DNA of 45,709 nt from Eubacteriaceae bacterium (GTDB lineage: Bacteria > Bacillota > Clostridia > Eubacteriales > Anaerofustaceae). Of this stretch, positions 32,286 to 40,791 are shown piece by piece. The position numbers were made by a program, and so were the translations under genes. Location of the stretch: positions 1 through 45,709 of the forward strand of contig JAAYHF010000076.1 of assembly GCA_012727485.1 (NCBI GenBank), written 5' to 3'. The notes beneath the pieces were generated by a model. That model did no database searches, was not told the origin of the DNA, and saw only the letters and a program-made list of their open reading frames with translations. Numbering within the stretch: position 1 is the first letter of the stretch; each line of letters begins with the position of its first letter.

Positions 32286-33359
32286 TTATTGCTTTTTGAA
32301 AAGCAGTTCCTTTCTTTTTTCGTATCTTTCCATACCCAATTCGATCAGCTTTCCTATCAGCGCCGAATAACCTATGCCTGAATTTGCCCAAAGCTTGGGA
32401 TACATACTGATATTGGTGAATCCGGGCAGGGTATTTATCTCGTTGATGATGACCCTTTGGTCTTTATTGGTCACAAAAAAGTCTATTCGGGAAAGCCCGG
32501 AGCAGTTCAAGGCCTTGAAGGCCCTTGCCGCATAGCTTTTCACCTGCTCGGCCTTATCCGCGGGAATCGGCGCGGGGATAACCACCTCGGAATCGTCTCC
32601 GGAAAGATATTTCGCCTCGTAATCGTAAAATTCGTTGCAGGGCTTGATCCAACCGGGCTCGGAAATCATCACATCTTCATTGCCCAGTGCGGCGATCTCT
32701 ATCTCCATGCCGTCTATGAATTCTTCAACCAAAATCTTTATATCGTATTTGATGGCGTCCCTTAAGGCTTCTTCCAATTCTTCCCGGTCATGGGCCTTGG
32801 CTATACCCACGCTGGAACCCATATTTGCGGGTTTCACGAAAACGGGATATTCGAATTGGTTTTCGATTTTATTGCATTGCAAAGCCATGTTTTCGATTAT
32901 TTCTTGTTTAAAAAGGGTGACTCCCTTCGCCACGGGAATGCCCGCCGCCTCGAAAAGGGTTTTGGAGACGCATTTATCCATCGCCAACGCAGAACCCAGC
33001 ACCCCGCAACCCACATAGGGCTTATCCAACATTTCGAAAAGCCCCTGCAAGGTTCCGTCCTCGCTGAAGGTGCCGTGCATCACCGGGAAGATTATATCCG
33101 TTTTTGCGAAGTCCTCATCTGTAAAAAGGGAAAAATCCCATTTATTATGCTCATCGTCGCTTTCCCAGCAATCCTCTTTGATGTTTTTCACATCTCCCGT
33201 ATATATGCTCCATCTGCCTTCTCTGGTGATGCCTATTAAGGTGACATCGTACTGCGCTCTGTCAATGGCTCTTATGACATTATAGGAGGAATTCAGGGAA
33301 ACCTCATGCTCCCCGCTTTTTCCGCCGAACATAACGCCCACATTAATTCTTTTATCCAA
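32286..33359 (-). CDS. ddl: D-alanine-D-alanine ligase
   Basis: Joins two D-alanines for murein precursors. The 357-residue ATP-grasp enzyme begins VGVMFGGKSGEHEVSLNS (residues 7-24). It has FVKPANMGSSVGIAK for ATP binding and EINTLPGFT near the end for Mg binding. The ligase family also includes D-Ala-D-Lac ligases, but no van cluster is present, so normal ddl is favoured. The start is TTG (33357-33359) behind GGAG. It is first in a unit with argS. Confidence 0.94.
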   Translation of the reverse strand: MDKRINVGVMFGGKSGEHEVSLNSSYNVIRAIDRAQYDVTLIGITREGRWSIYTGDVKNIKEDCWESDDEHNKWDFSLFTDEDFAKTDIIFPVMHGTFSEDGTLQGLFEMLDKPYVGCGVLGSALAMDKCVSKTLFEAAGIPVAKGVTLFKQEIIENMALQCNKIENQFEYPVFVKPANMGSSVGIAKAHDREELEEALRDAIKYDIKILVEEFIDGMEIEIAALGNEDVMISEPGWIKPCNEFYDYEAKYLSGDDSEVVIPAPIPADKAEQVKSYAARAFKALNCSGLSRIDFFVTNKDQRVIINEINTLPGFTNISMYPKLWANSGIGYSALIGKLIELGMERYEKRKELLFKKQ

Positions 33360-33440
33360 CGCCGGCTCCTTTAAATGTAATCATTATTCAGATTATAACA
33401 TGAACGAGGGGAATATGAAACTTTTGCAAATAAAAAATGG

Positions 33441-33513
33441 TGATGCTAACCGGGCTTGAACCGATGACCTCTACCGTGTCAGGGTAGCGCTCTTCCAGCT
33501 GAGCTACAGCATC
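33441..33513 (-). tRNA. tRNA-Val (anticodon GAC)
   Basis: The minus strand folds with acceptor GATGCTG/TAGCATC (one G-T pair), D stem GCTC/GAGC, anticodon stem CTACC/GGTAG with loop CTGACAC (GAC, complement of 33478-33480), and T stem ATCGG/CCGGT with loop TTCAAGC. CCA is encoded at 33438-33440. It lies upstream of ddl on the same strand, and no terminator separates them. Confidence 0.95.
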
Positions 33514-33618
33514 AACACACAAATGTATTTTAATATATCTTTCCCCCGTAACAAACATTTTCATGAAGAAATTGCAAATTTACATTCCCGTCAGCTCGGC
33601 GCTATTTGTTTTTAAGCT

Positions 33619-33648
33619 GTATATTCGCCGGGCTTAAGGTGAAAAATA
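33619..33648 (+). promoter_or_regulatory. Candidate sigma-F promoter of sigG
   Basis: GTATA (33619-33623), a 15-base spacer and GTGAAAAATA (33639-33648) match the Bacillus sigma-F pattern (GYATA, then GGNNANANTR) with one deviation, 20 bases before sigG. sigG is a sigma-F target in Bacillus. Confidence 0.5.
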
Positions 33649-33667
33649 GATTCGTCGGAGGTGAGAA

Positions 33668-34432
33668 ATGTATAAAAAAGTAGAGATTTGCGGTATTTCC
33701 ACCGATTCTCTCCCTAAAGTCGGTCAGGCGCAAACGGAGATGATGCTCACCCGCCTGAAAAACGGAGACGAATCCATAAGGGAAGAATTCATCAGATGCA
33801 ATCTCAGGCTCGTTTTAAGCGTTATAAGGAAATTCGGCTATAGGGGCGAGAACATGGACGATATTTTCCAGATAGGTTGCATAGGGCTCATTAAGGCCAT
33901 TAACAATTTTGATTTGAAATACGATGTTAAATTTTCGACCTACGCCGTGCCGATGATAGCCGGAGAGGTCAAGCGCTATCTGCGGGACGCGGGGGCAATT
34001 CGGGTGAGCCGTTCCATAAAGGATGTGGCCTATAAGGCGATGAAGATCAAGGAGAGCAATCCCTCGGCCGCCAAGGAAAATAAAGATATAGCGCAACAGC
34101 TCGGAATATCGGTCAAAAAAGTGGACGAGGCCATGAAGGCGATATGCGAACCCGCCTCTTTGCACGAATATGTCTTCGGCAGTGATAACGACGGGCTGAC
34201 GGTGATGGATCAGCTCAAGGACGAAAAGAACATCGAGGATAACTGGGTGGACAACATCGCCTTAAAGGAGGCCGTGGCTTCCCTTGACGAAAAGGAGATG
34301 CTTATAATCAATCTGCGCTATTACAAAGGGCGCACCCAGAACGAAGTGGCCAAAAAGATAGGAATATCCCAAGCCCAGGTATCGAGGATAGAAAAAAATG
34401 CCTTAGCCGCCATAAAAAGGCAAATGACTTGA
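33668..34432 (+). CDS. sigG: RNA polymerase sigma-G factor (late forespore sigma)
   Basis: Directs late forespore transcription, including spore-coat-independent germination and spoVA genes. The 254-residue sigma-70 protein starts with KVEICGISTDSLPKV, the distinctive sigma-G N-terminus. Region 2 contains ENMDDIFQIGCIGLIKAI and FSTYAVPMIAGEVKRYLRD, and region 4 ends with QNEVAKKIGISQAQVSR. A GGAGGTGAG ribosome site precedes the ATG. A sigma-F-like promoter lies upstream. SpoIIGA and sigE, which often sit just before sigG, are absent and tRNA-Val lies there instead. Confidence 0.95.
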   Translation: MYKKVEICGISTDSLPKVGQAQTEMMLTRLKNGDESIREEFIRCNLRLVLSVIRKFGYRGENMDDIFQIGCIGLIKAINNFDLKYDVKFSTYAVPMIAGEVKRYLRDAGAIRVSRSIKDVAYKAMKIKESNPSAAKENKDIAQQLGISVKKVDEAMKAICEPASLHEYVFGSDNDGLTVMDQLKDEKNIEDNWVDNIALKEAVASLDEKEMLIINLRYYKGRTQNEVAKKIGISQAQVSRIEKNALAAIKRQMT

Positions 34433-34448
34433 AAAAAATGCGGTAATA

Positions 34449-34477
34449 TTGATTAAAGGCAATCAGTATTATATAAT
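34449..34477 (+). promoter_or_regulatory. Promoter of nrdR, placing the start point at the ATG
   Basis: TTGATT (34449-34454), a 17-base spacer and a perfect TATAAT (34472-34477). The usual start point, about 7 bases after the -10, coincides with the nrdR ATG at 34484. Confidence 0.75.
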
Positions 34478-34483
34478 CATGAT

Positions 34484-34945
34484 ATGAAATGTCCAAAATG
34501 CGGCTGTATAGAAAGCAAGGTACTGGATTCCAGACCCTTTGACGATTACAATTCCATCAGAAGAAGGCGGGAATGTACGGAATGTAAATTCCGCTTCACC
34601 ACCCATGAGAGGGCGGTTTTTGTTTCTCTGGTTGTGGTAAAAAAGGATCTGACCCGGGAGGAATACGACAGGAACAAGATAATCAAGGGAGTGATGAAAT
34701 CCTGCGAAAAGCGGCCCGTTTCCCTGGAGCAAATAGAGGAAATGGTCACCGGGATAGAAGCCGAGCTTTTTTCCACCAGCGCGGGCGAGGTGCAATCCAG
34801 CGAGATAGGCGAAGCGGTGATGGAAAAACTTAAGGATTTGGACGAAGTCGCCTATGTGAGATTCGCTTCGGTATACAGGCAATTCAAGGATATTGATACC
34901 TTCATGGACGAATTGCAGAAAATCCTCAAACACAGAGAAAATTAA
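34484..34945 (+). CDS. nrdR: Ribonucleotide reductase transcriptional repressor NrdR
   Basis: Represses ribonucleotide reductase genes when dATP is abundant. The 153-residue protein has a zinc ribbon with Cys3, Cys6, Cys31 and Cys34 (MKCPKCG and ECTEC), then the ATP-cone. The Met before the first Cys pair is the normal start. No ribosome site precedes it, and the promoter places the start point on the ATG, so translation is probably leaderless. It lies between sigG and spoIIM and has its own terminator. No nrd gene is in the window. Confidence 0.95.
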   Translation: MKCPKCGCIESKVLDSRPFDDYNSIRRRRECTECKFRFTTHERAVFVSLVVVKKDLTREEYDRNKIIKGVMKSCEKRPVSLEQIEEMVTGIEAELFSTSAGEVQSSEIGEAVMEKLKDLDEVAYVRFASVYRQFKDIDTFMDELQKILKHREN

Positions 34946-34951
34946 GTTTCG

Positions 34952-34984
34952 AATATGCGCCGAAAACCGGCGCATATTTTTCTT
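34952..34984 (+). terminator. Terminator of nrdR
   Basis: A perfect 11-bp AATATGCGCCG/CGGCGCATATT stem (34952-34962 with 34968-34978) with a 5-base loop, followed by a T-rich tract. Confidence 0.9.
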
Positions 34985-35014
34985 TTAAAGCCTGTATTAT
35001 AGCACGGGGATTAA

Positions 35015-35623
35015 TTGGCTAAGAAAATACTCTTGCACATAAGAAAGAATTTATCGGAATATCTCATGTTTACGCTGGTTTTCATCATAGGCGCAACCCT
35101 GGGAGCCGCTTGGATATACCTTATGCCCGAGGAGAAAAAGGCGCTTTTCACCTCTTATCTCCAAAAATACATATCAGCCTTCGCCAAGGGAGCAAATCCG
35201 GCCAAGGATTCCTTTAAGGCGGGGTTTATGAACCAGCTCAAGGTCAACATCACCTTTTTACTCATGGGCTTTTTTGATATGGGCATTCTATTTGCCTATT
35301 CTTTTCTTTTCATCAGGGGGGCCGCCCTGGGTTTTGCGGGGGGGTGCATCGTGGGGCTATATTCCTACAAGGGCTTTTTTTACTGCGCCTGCATCTTCTT
35401 TGCGGATTTGATTTTCATAACTCCTTCCCTGCTGTTTGCCTGCGTATGCGTGCGCTCCTTCCGTTCGAAGATCGCCGCATCGGGCGCAAAGGCTTATCAA
35501 AGCTTCACCGCCGCATACATAGTAATGCTTAGCTTCGCTTTTTTGATCAACACTTTGGGCACATTGGTGAAATCCCTCTGTGTTCCATATATACTGATGC
35601 ACTTAAACAAGGGGATTCTCTGA
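35015..35623 (+). CDS. spoIIM: Stage II sporulation protein M
   Basis: A membrane protein of the DMP complex (SpoIID/M/P) that drives septal peptidoglycan remodelling in engulfment. The 202-residue protein has five or so hydrophobic helices, starting at about residue 17, with FKAGFMNQLKVN and LLMGFFDMGILF segments typical of SpoIIM. The start is TTG (35015) with GGGGA just upstream. The in-frame upstream region gives no ATG with a better site. It precedes the dacF-like gene by 67 bases on the same strand, a neighbourhood also kept in Bacillus relatives. Confidence 0.9.
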   Translation: MAKKILLHIRKNLSEYLMFTLVFIIGATLGAAWIYLMPEEKKALFTSYLQKYISAFAKGANPAKDSFKAGFMNQLKVNITFLLMGFFDMGILFAYSFLFIRGAALGFAGGCIVGLYSYKGFFYCACIFFADLIFITPSLLFACVCVRSFRSKIAASGAKAYQSFTAAYIVMLSFAFLINTLGTLVKSLCVPYILMHLNKGIL

Positions 35624-35689
35624 TAATCGTCGTTTTCGGTAATTAACGGGGCGTAAGCCAAATAAGATATATAAGCCAAGGAGGTTTTA

Positions 35690-36838
35690 ATGAAAAAGAA
35701 AATGATCCCGGCGATAATGGCAATGTTTCTTATCCTTTGCATCTTTCCCGCCCGGGTGGAAAGCGCCGAAATAGCAATAGATTGCCCCTGCGCCGTTTTA
35801 ATGGATATGAACACCAAAAGGGTGCTTTACGAAAAGGATTCCCACAAAAAACAGCCCATCGCCAGCATGACCAAGATAATGACAATGCTCATAGCGATGG
35901 AATACCTCGACGAAGGGCGCATCACCCCCGAGGAAAGCGTTATCATATCCCAAAGGGCTTCCGCCATGGGGGGGACACGGCTTTTCCTTGAGGCAAACGA
36001 AGTCAGAACCGTTGACGACCTGCTTTATGGGATAGCAATAGAAAGCGGCAACGATGCGGCTGTTGCCTTGGCGGAATTCATCGGCGGGAGTTATGAGGGT
36101 TTCATTGAATTGATGAACGAAAAGGCCCGTCAGCTCGGCATGGACGATTCCTATTTCGGCACGCCCTGCGGGCTGGAGGATAAGGACAATTATTCCTGCG
36201 CCTATGACACCGCCCTGATGTCCGCGGAATTATTGAAGCACGAGAGGATCTACAACTACATTTCCGTCTGGACGAAGGAGGTCACCGTCGGGCGCAATAA
36301 CGATGTGAAGCGGGTTCTTGCCAATACGAACAAACTGCTCACCCAAACGGACTATGTGGACGGGATAAAAACGGGCTATACATCGCAATCGGGCTACTGC
36401 CTATCCGCCACCGCCAAGAAGGGGGATATGCGGCTGATTGCCGTTGTGATGAACGCCCAAAGCTCTGCGGTAAGGTTTACGGACACCAAAACCCTGCTTA
36501 TTTACGGCATGAATTCCTTCGAGGGCAAATACATAATCAAGCCGGGCGATACAGTTTGCGCCGCCCCCATTTTAAATGCGGAAAACCCCACGAGCGAGCT
36601 TGCCGTCAGGGAAGGCGTTTATTCCCTGAGCGAGGCGGGAAAACAAAAGCAATATGAGGAAAAAACGGAAATTTTTCCTTCCTTGAGCGCTCCGATTGAC
36701 GGGAACACCCCCGTGGGAAAGCTGACGATCACATCCAATGAGGAGGTCTTTACCCTCGATCTATACCCCTCAGCCCCCATAGAAAAATGCACTTTCAGAG
36801 AATTTTTAAGGCGAATCGGGGAATACGCCCTTTATTAA
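35690..36838 (+). CDS. D-alanyl-D-alanine carboxypeptidase (DacF-like)
   Basis: A secreted, membrane-attached serine DD-peptidase of family S11, trimming D-Ala from murein peptides. The signal peptide (about residues 1-26, ending in ESAEIA) is followed by the active site SMTK (Ser59, Lys62), SGND in the second motif and the KTG triad in GIKTGYTSQSG. The C-terminal domain and amphipathic tail are present within 382 residues. AAGGAGG precedes the ATG. Adjacency to spoIIM suggests the sporulation-specific DacF role in cortex synthesis, but growth-phase DacA function cannot be excluded. Confidence 0.9.
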   Translation: MKKKMIPAIMAMFLILCIFPARVESAEIAIDCPCAVLMDMNTKRVLYEKDSHKKQPIASMTKIMTMLIAMEYLDEGRITPEESVIISQRASAMGGTRLFLEANEVRTVDDLLYGIAIESGNDAAVALAEFIGGSYEGFIELMNEKARQLGMDDSYFGTPCGLEDKDNYSCAYDTALMSAELLKHERIYNYISVWTKEVTVGRNNDVKRVLANTNKLLTQTDYVDGIKTGYTSQSGYCLSATAKKGDMRLIAVVMNAQSSAVRFTDTKTLLIYGMNSFEGKYIIKPGDTVCAAPILNAENPTSELAVREGVYSLSEAGKQKQYEEKTEIFPSLSAPIDGNTPVGKLTITSNEEVFTLDLYPSAPIEKCTFREFLRRIGEYALY

Positions 36839-36841
36839 AAA

Positions 36842-36876
36842 AAATCCGGAAGCGCTCATGATTTGCGCTTCCGGAT
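36842..36876 (-). terminator. Terminator of spo0A
   Basis: A perfect 12-bp ATCCGGAAGCGC/GCGCTTCCGGAT stem (36844-36855 with 36865-36876) is followed on the minus strand by TTTTTTTT. On the plus strand no T run follows, so the dacF-like gene does not end here. Confidence 0.9.
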
Positions 36877-36904
36877 ACACAAGCCCTTTAACCCGGCTTC
36901 AGGT

Positions 36905-37690
36905 TCAGACATACTCACCAATTTGCATCCTTATCTTGTCGGCGACCATCGCAATGAATTCGCTGTTCGTCGGCTTGCCTTTGTTTTGATCGATCGTATA
37001 CCCGAATATCATATCCAAGGTTTCAACCCTGCCCCTTGACCAAGCCACCTCGATGCCGTGGCGTATGGCGCGTTCGACCCGGCTTGATGTGGTGTTGTAT
37101 TTCCTTGCTATCGCAGGGTAAAGCTCCTTGGTTATCCCTCCCAGAAGTTCCTGATTTGAGATGACCATTTTAATGGCATCTCTCATGTACATATAACCTT
37201 TGATATGTGCGGGAACTCCTATTTCGTGCAGGATATTCGTGACAAGCACATGGTTGTTGTCCTCTCCGGTTTTATTGAACATGACCTTTGTGTAAACTTC
37301 CGAAGTTCTTTCGGGGTTGTACTTCACGATCTGCTCCACTCTGGATGCAAATTCATCCAGATCAACGGGCTTGACAAAGTAATAGTCAGCCCCCAATTCA
37401 ACCGCATTTCGGGTCAGTTTGTCGTTTGCCACGACGGACATCATGATAATGACGGGGTCATAATCCTCGTCTAAATTGGAAATCGCCTTCAACACTTCGA
37501 TTCCGTCCATATAGGGCATAACGTTATCCAAAATGACCACCTGCGGCATTTTCTGCTTTATGACTTCCATAAGCTCCGTACCGCTGCAGGCAGTGCCAAC
37601 AACATTGATATCGGTGTACAGCAATAATTTCTTTTCGATGGCGGATGCAAATGTGGTATTGTCATCGGCGATCGCAACTGAATAAGACAT
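36905..37690 (-). CDS. spo0A: Sporulation master regulator Spo0A
   Basis: Phosphorelay response regulator that commits the cell to sporulation. The 261-residue protein has a receiver domain (residues 1-120) with acidic pair in ADDN, phosphorylated Asp55 in [11 protein letters not shown] and the Lys in YYFVKPVD, then a linker and the sporulation-specific C-terminal helix-turn-helix with [18 protein letters not shown]. Its GAAAGGA ribosome site is good. It follows spoIVB on the same strand with about 90 bases between, where a vegetative -10 (TATTAT) is possible. Confidence 0.97.
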   Translation of the reverse strand: MSYSVAIADDNTTFASAIEKKLLLYTDINVVGTACSGTELMEVIKQKMPQVVILDNVMPYMDGIEVLKAISNLDEDYDPVIIMMSVVANDKLTRNAVELGADYYFVKPVDLDEFASRVEQIVKYNPERTSEVYTKVMFNKTGEDNNHVLVTNILHEIGVPAHIKGYMYMRDAIKMVISNQELLGGITKELYPAIARKYNTTSSRVERAIRHGIEVAWSRGRVETLDMIFGYTIDQNKGKPTNSEFIAMVADKIRMQIGEYV

Positions 37691-37782
37691 AATCTCACAG
37701 TCCTTTCTACTTCCGTATGATTTTCTACCACATAATACATCGATCTATACGAAAAAATTGTCATAAAATGAATGGGGTTATA

Positions 37783-39045
37783 TTATTTCAGATTATTCAG
37801 CATCCATTCTATGAATATCGCATAACCCCTTTGGGGGTTATTAACGAGCACGTGGGTAACTGCGCCGACGATCTTGCCGTTTTGGATTATGGGACATCCA
37901 CTCATGCCCCTTACAATACCGCCGGTTTTTTCTATCAATCTTTCATCCGTCACTTCTATCAGCATACTCTTTGTGCTGATTTTGTTCTGCTTGTTTACCT
38001 TAATTATGTTTATCGCATATTCTTCCGCTTTATCGTCAAGAGTCACAATTATCCCGGCGGGCCCTTCGGTTATCTCGTTTTGCATGGCGATGGGATATAG
38101 CATATCCTCGTTTAGCTCTATTCCGCCTTTGTATTCCCCGTAGATCCCGTATTCCGTATTGGACAGCACATCTCCGCAAACTCCCTTTCGGGAGGAAAAA
38201 ACTCCCCTCAGCTCCCCCGGGGCTTTGCTTACTCCCTTGGTTATTTTCACCACATTGGCTTTAAGCAATACTCCCTTTTTCATCGGCACGGTAACATGGG
38301 TGTTCGCGTCCGTGATGGCATGGCCCAATGCGCCGAAATATTTTTTATCCTGGGTGACGAAGGTTAGGGTGCCTATGCCGGAAACATTATCCCTTACCCA
38401 TAGGCCTATCTGATAATTCCCGCTGCCGTTTATAATGGGATAAACGGTGAAGGTCATCGGTTTGCCCTCCCTGACCAAGAGAATTTGCACTTTCTGTCCG
38501 TTCACGCTGTTCAGCACCTCCCGAAATTCCGAGGCCTTGTCCACAGCAACTCCGTTAATGGCTTTGACGATATCTCCTTCCCTTATGCCCGCCCGATAAG
38601 CGGGGCTGTATTCGGTGCCGCCCGAAACACCCAAAGGTTCGAATCCCACAGCTATGACCCCGGAGGTGTCCACCTTAACTCCGATGGCATCTCCGCAGAC
38701 ATAAAGTTTTTCGTTTGAGATCACATTCACCTTCAAATGCTTAAATACGACCCTATTATATATATTTACGGTAAAATCGAAATCTCCTTCTTTTTTTGCG
38801 AAAAAATTTAAACTTTTTTTTGCGTTTACCTTGTAAGCCGTCGAAAATTCGCCATTTACCCCGATAATATCCTCTTTTTGCTTTAAATTCACATTTGTGA
38901 AGATACTTTCAATTTTGACGCTTGCCGTTTGTCCGGCGATGATGTTTATGGTTTCGTCACAGAAGCTCGGGTATATGGCAAAGGCGGCCATAACCGAAAA
39001 CAAAAGCACAATAAAAAAATACGCACAGCGGTTTTTAATCTTCAT
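37783..39045 (-). CDS. spoIVB: SpoIVB serine peptidase (stage IV signalling)
   Basis: Secreted from the forespore, it cleaves SpoIVFA to trigger sigma-K processing in the mother cell. The 420-residue protein has a signal anchor (residues 7-27), a PDZ domain (about 120-205) and an S55 peptidase domain with catalytic His242 (GALGHAITD) and Ser382 (RGMSGCPII). The ATG at 39045 has no ribosome site, and its A is the last base of a 12-bp inverted-repeat arm. An in-frame TGA lies just upstream. Translation is probably coupled to recN, or the start is occluded. Confidence 0.95.
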   Translation of the reverse strand: MKIKNRCAYFFIVLLFSVMAAFAIYPSFCDETINIIAGQTASVKIESIFTNVNLKQKEDIIGVNGEFSTAYKVNAKKSLNFFAKKEGDFDFTVNIYNRVVFKHLKVNVISNEKLYVCGDAIGVKVDTSGVIAVGFEPLGVSGGTEYSPAYRAGIREGDIVKAINGVAVDKASEFREVLNSVNGQKVQILLVREGKPMTFTVYPIINGSGNYQIGLWVRDNVSGIGTLTFVTQDKKYFGALGHAITDANTHVTVPMKKGVLLKANVVKITKGVSKAPGELRGVFSSRKGVCGDVLSNTEYGIYGEYKGGIELNEDMLYPIAMQNEITEGPAGIIVTLDDKAEEYAINIIKVNKQNKISTKSMLIEVTDERLIEKTGGIVRGMSGCPIIQNGKIVGAVTHVLVNNPQRGYAIFIEWMLNNLK

Positions 39046-39056
39046 GTGCGTATTTT
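39013..39056 (-). terminator. Terminator-like hairpin overlapping the spoIVB start
   Basis: AAAATACGCACA (minus strand 39056-39045) and TGTGCGTATTTT (39027-39016) are perfect 12-bp inverted copies around a 17-base loop, followed by TTT then ATTG. It would end recN transcription, yet it covers the spoIVB ATG and the first 11 codons. Confidence 0.7.
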
Positions 39057-39081
39057 GTGTTTCAATGGCGGATATGATTCA

Positions 39082-40785
39082 TTAAGAAGGGAGGGACTCT
39101 CTGAAAGAAGCGGCCTGGGAAAGCACCTGCCTTGCATGGGCAAGGGCTGTTTCGTCTATTTCCACCCCTCCGAGGATACGGGCGATTTCCTCCACCCTTT
39201 CTTCCTCGCTCAGGTTGGTAACCTTTGTGTAGGTTGCTCCGTTTTCCACATATTTGCCTATGAGTATATGGTTATTGGCCATGCTCGCTATTTGCGAAAG
39301 GTGGGTTATACAGATAATCTGATGCTCCCCGCTTAAAGAAGCGATCTTTTCGGCGGCTTTCTGGGCAGTTCGTCCGCTGATGCCCGTATCTATTTCGTCG
39401 AATATAAGAGTATCGGTTCTGTCCGCCCGGGCAAGGATACTTTTCATCGAAAGCATTATTCTGGAAATCTCACCGCCGGAGGCGGCCTTCGCCAGGGGGC
39501 GCAGTTCCTGACCCGCATTGGTGGAAATCATGAATTGGGCGGTTTCGATGCCCTTTGCCCCGTAATGCTCCTCCCCGAGGGGGGTGAACTGCACTTCGAA
39601 AACAGTGTTCGGCATAGCCAAATCGCTTAATTGCTCGCAAAGACCCTTCCCAAGCTCGACGGCGGCTTGCTTTCTTATTTCGCTGAGCTTTGAGGCTTGT
39701 TTCATATATTCGCCTTTTTTCTTTTCGTAATCCTCCCGCGCCTGATCGATCAGCCCATCGATATTATCCATTGCCGATAACTTTTCCCTTAACTCATCGG
39801 AGTAATTCAATATATCGGAGATGGTAAATCCGTATTTTCTTTTAAGCTTGTTTATCTTGTTTAATCTGGCGTGTATATCCTCCAAAAGGGCGGGGTCGAA
39901 TTCGATGGAATCCTTATAATCACGCAGAGTTATGACCGCATCTTCGATGGAATAGGCGGCTTCGTTCAGACTGTCAAAAGCGCCCTTTAAGCTCTCGTCT
40001 ATGCGGGAGGCGTCCTGCAACATTCCCTTTGCGGAGGAAAGCATATCGCTGACGCTTCTTTCCCTTGAATAAAGCAGTGAGTAAGCTCCATCGACAAAGC
40101 CGAATAGCTTTTCGCCGTTTTGCAGAATATCTATCCTTTTCTCCAGCGTCTCGTCCTCGCCGGGGTTTAGGGCGGCTTGCTCGATTTCCTTCAGCTCTCT
40201 TTGGTAATCCTCCCGATTGTTTTCCCGATTTTTGGCGGATTCCAAAAGCTTTTTAAGCTCCCTTTTGCTTTTTCGCATATTCTCGAAGCTTTCCTCCACC
40301 CCGCTTAGCGCCTCCGATGCCCTTTGTCCGGCGAAGGAATCCAGCATATCGGTATGGGTGGAAGGATCAAGCAACTTTTGATGTTCGTGCTGACCGTGGA
40401 TATCCACAAGGAACAGGCCTATCTGCTTCAAGGCATTGACGCTTAGCATTGTGGAATTTATCCGACAGACATTCCTGCCCCCCGCATAAAGCTCGCGGCT
40501 TATCAAAAGGCAGTTGTCCTCATAATCTATGTTATTTTCCTCAAGGAGCTTCTTTAATTCACCCTCTATTTTATCCAATGAAAACAAAGCCTGAACAAAG
40601 GTTTTATTCTCCCCGCTTCTTATCACGGAAACCCCGGTGCGATAACCGAGGGCAAGGGAAAGGGCGTCCACCAGAATGGATTTTCCCGCCCCGGTTTCCC
40701 CCGTGAGTACATTAAAGCCCTTCTCAAAGGAAATTTGGGTGTTGTCTATTATTGCATAGTTTTTGACTTCAAGGGTTTGAAGCAT
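39082..40785 (-). CDS. recN: DNA repair protein RecN
   Basis: An SMC-like ATPase that binds and tethers broken DNA ends in recombinational repair. The 567 residues match the family. Walker A is GETGAGKSILVDALSL (about 30-45), the signature is AKAASGGEISRIMLS, and Walker B is LIFDEIDTGISG. The middle (about 160-380) is charged coiled coil. It lies between argR and spoIVB, its usual clostridial place. The ribosome site is weak and lies at the argR end, suggesting coupling. Confidence 0.96.
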   Translation of the reverse strand: MLQTLEVKNYAIIDNTQISFEKGFNVLTGETGAGKSILVDALSLALGYRTGVSVIRSGENKTFVQALFSLDKIEGELKKLLEENNIDYEDNCLLISRELYAGGRNVCRINSTMLSVNALKQIGLFLVDIHGQHEHQKLLDPSTHTDMLDSFAGQRASEALSGVEESFENMRKSKRELKKLLESAKNRENNREDYQRELKEIEQAALNPGEDETLEKRIDILQNGEKLFGFVDGAYSLLYSRERSVSDMLSSAKGMLQDASRIDESLKGAFDSLNEAAYSIEDAVITLRDYKDSIEFDPALLEDIHARLNKINKLKRKYGFTISDILNYSDELREKLSAMDNIDGLIDQAREDYEKKKGEYMKQASKLSEIRKQAAVELGKGLCEQLSDLAMPNTVFEVQFTPLGEEHYGAKGIETAQFMISTNAGQELRPLAKAASGGEISRIMLSMKSILARADRTDTLIFDEIDTGISGRTAQKAAEKIASLSGEHQIICITHLSQIASMANNHILIGKYVENGATYTKVTNLSEEERVEEIARILGGVEIDETALAHARQVLSQAASFRESLPS

Positions 40786-40791
40786 ATTTTT

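Noticed and set aside
30603-33600. A T-box or riboswitch leader for argS, ddl or the tRNA units
   Set aside because: No T-box core (AGGGTGGNACCGCG-like) or specifier structure was seen, and argS has no leader because it follows ddl by a few bases.
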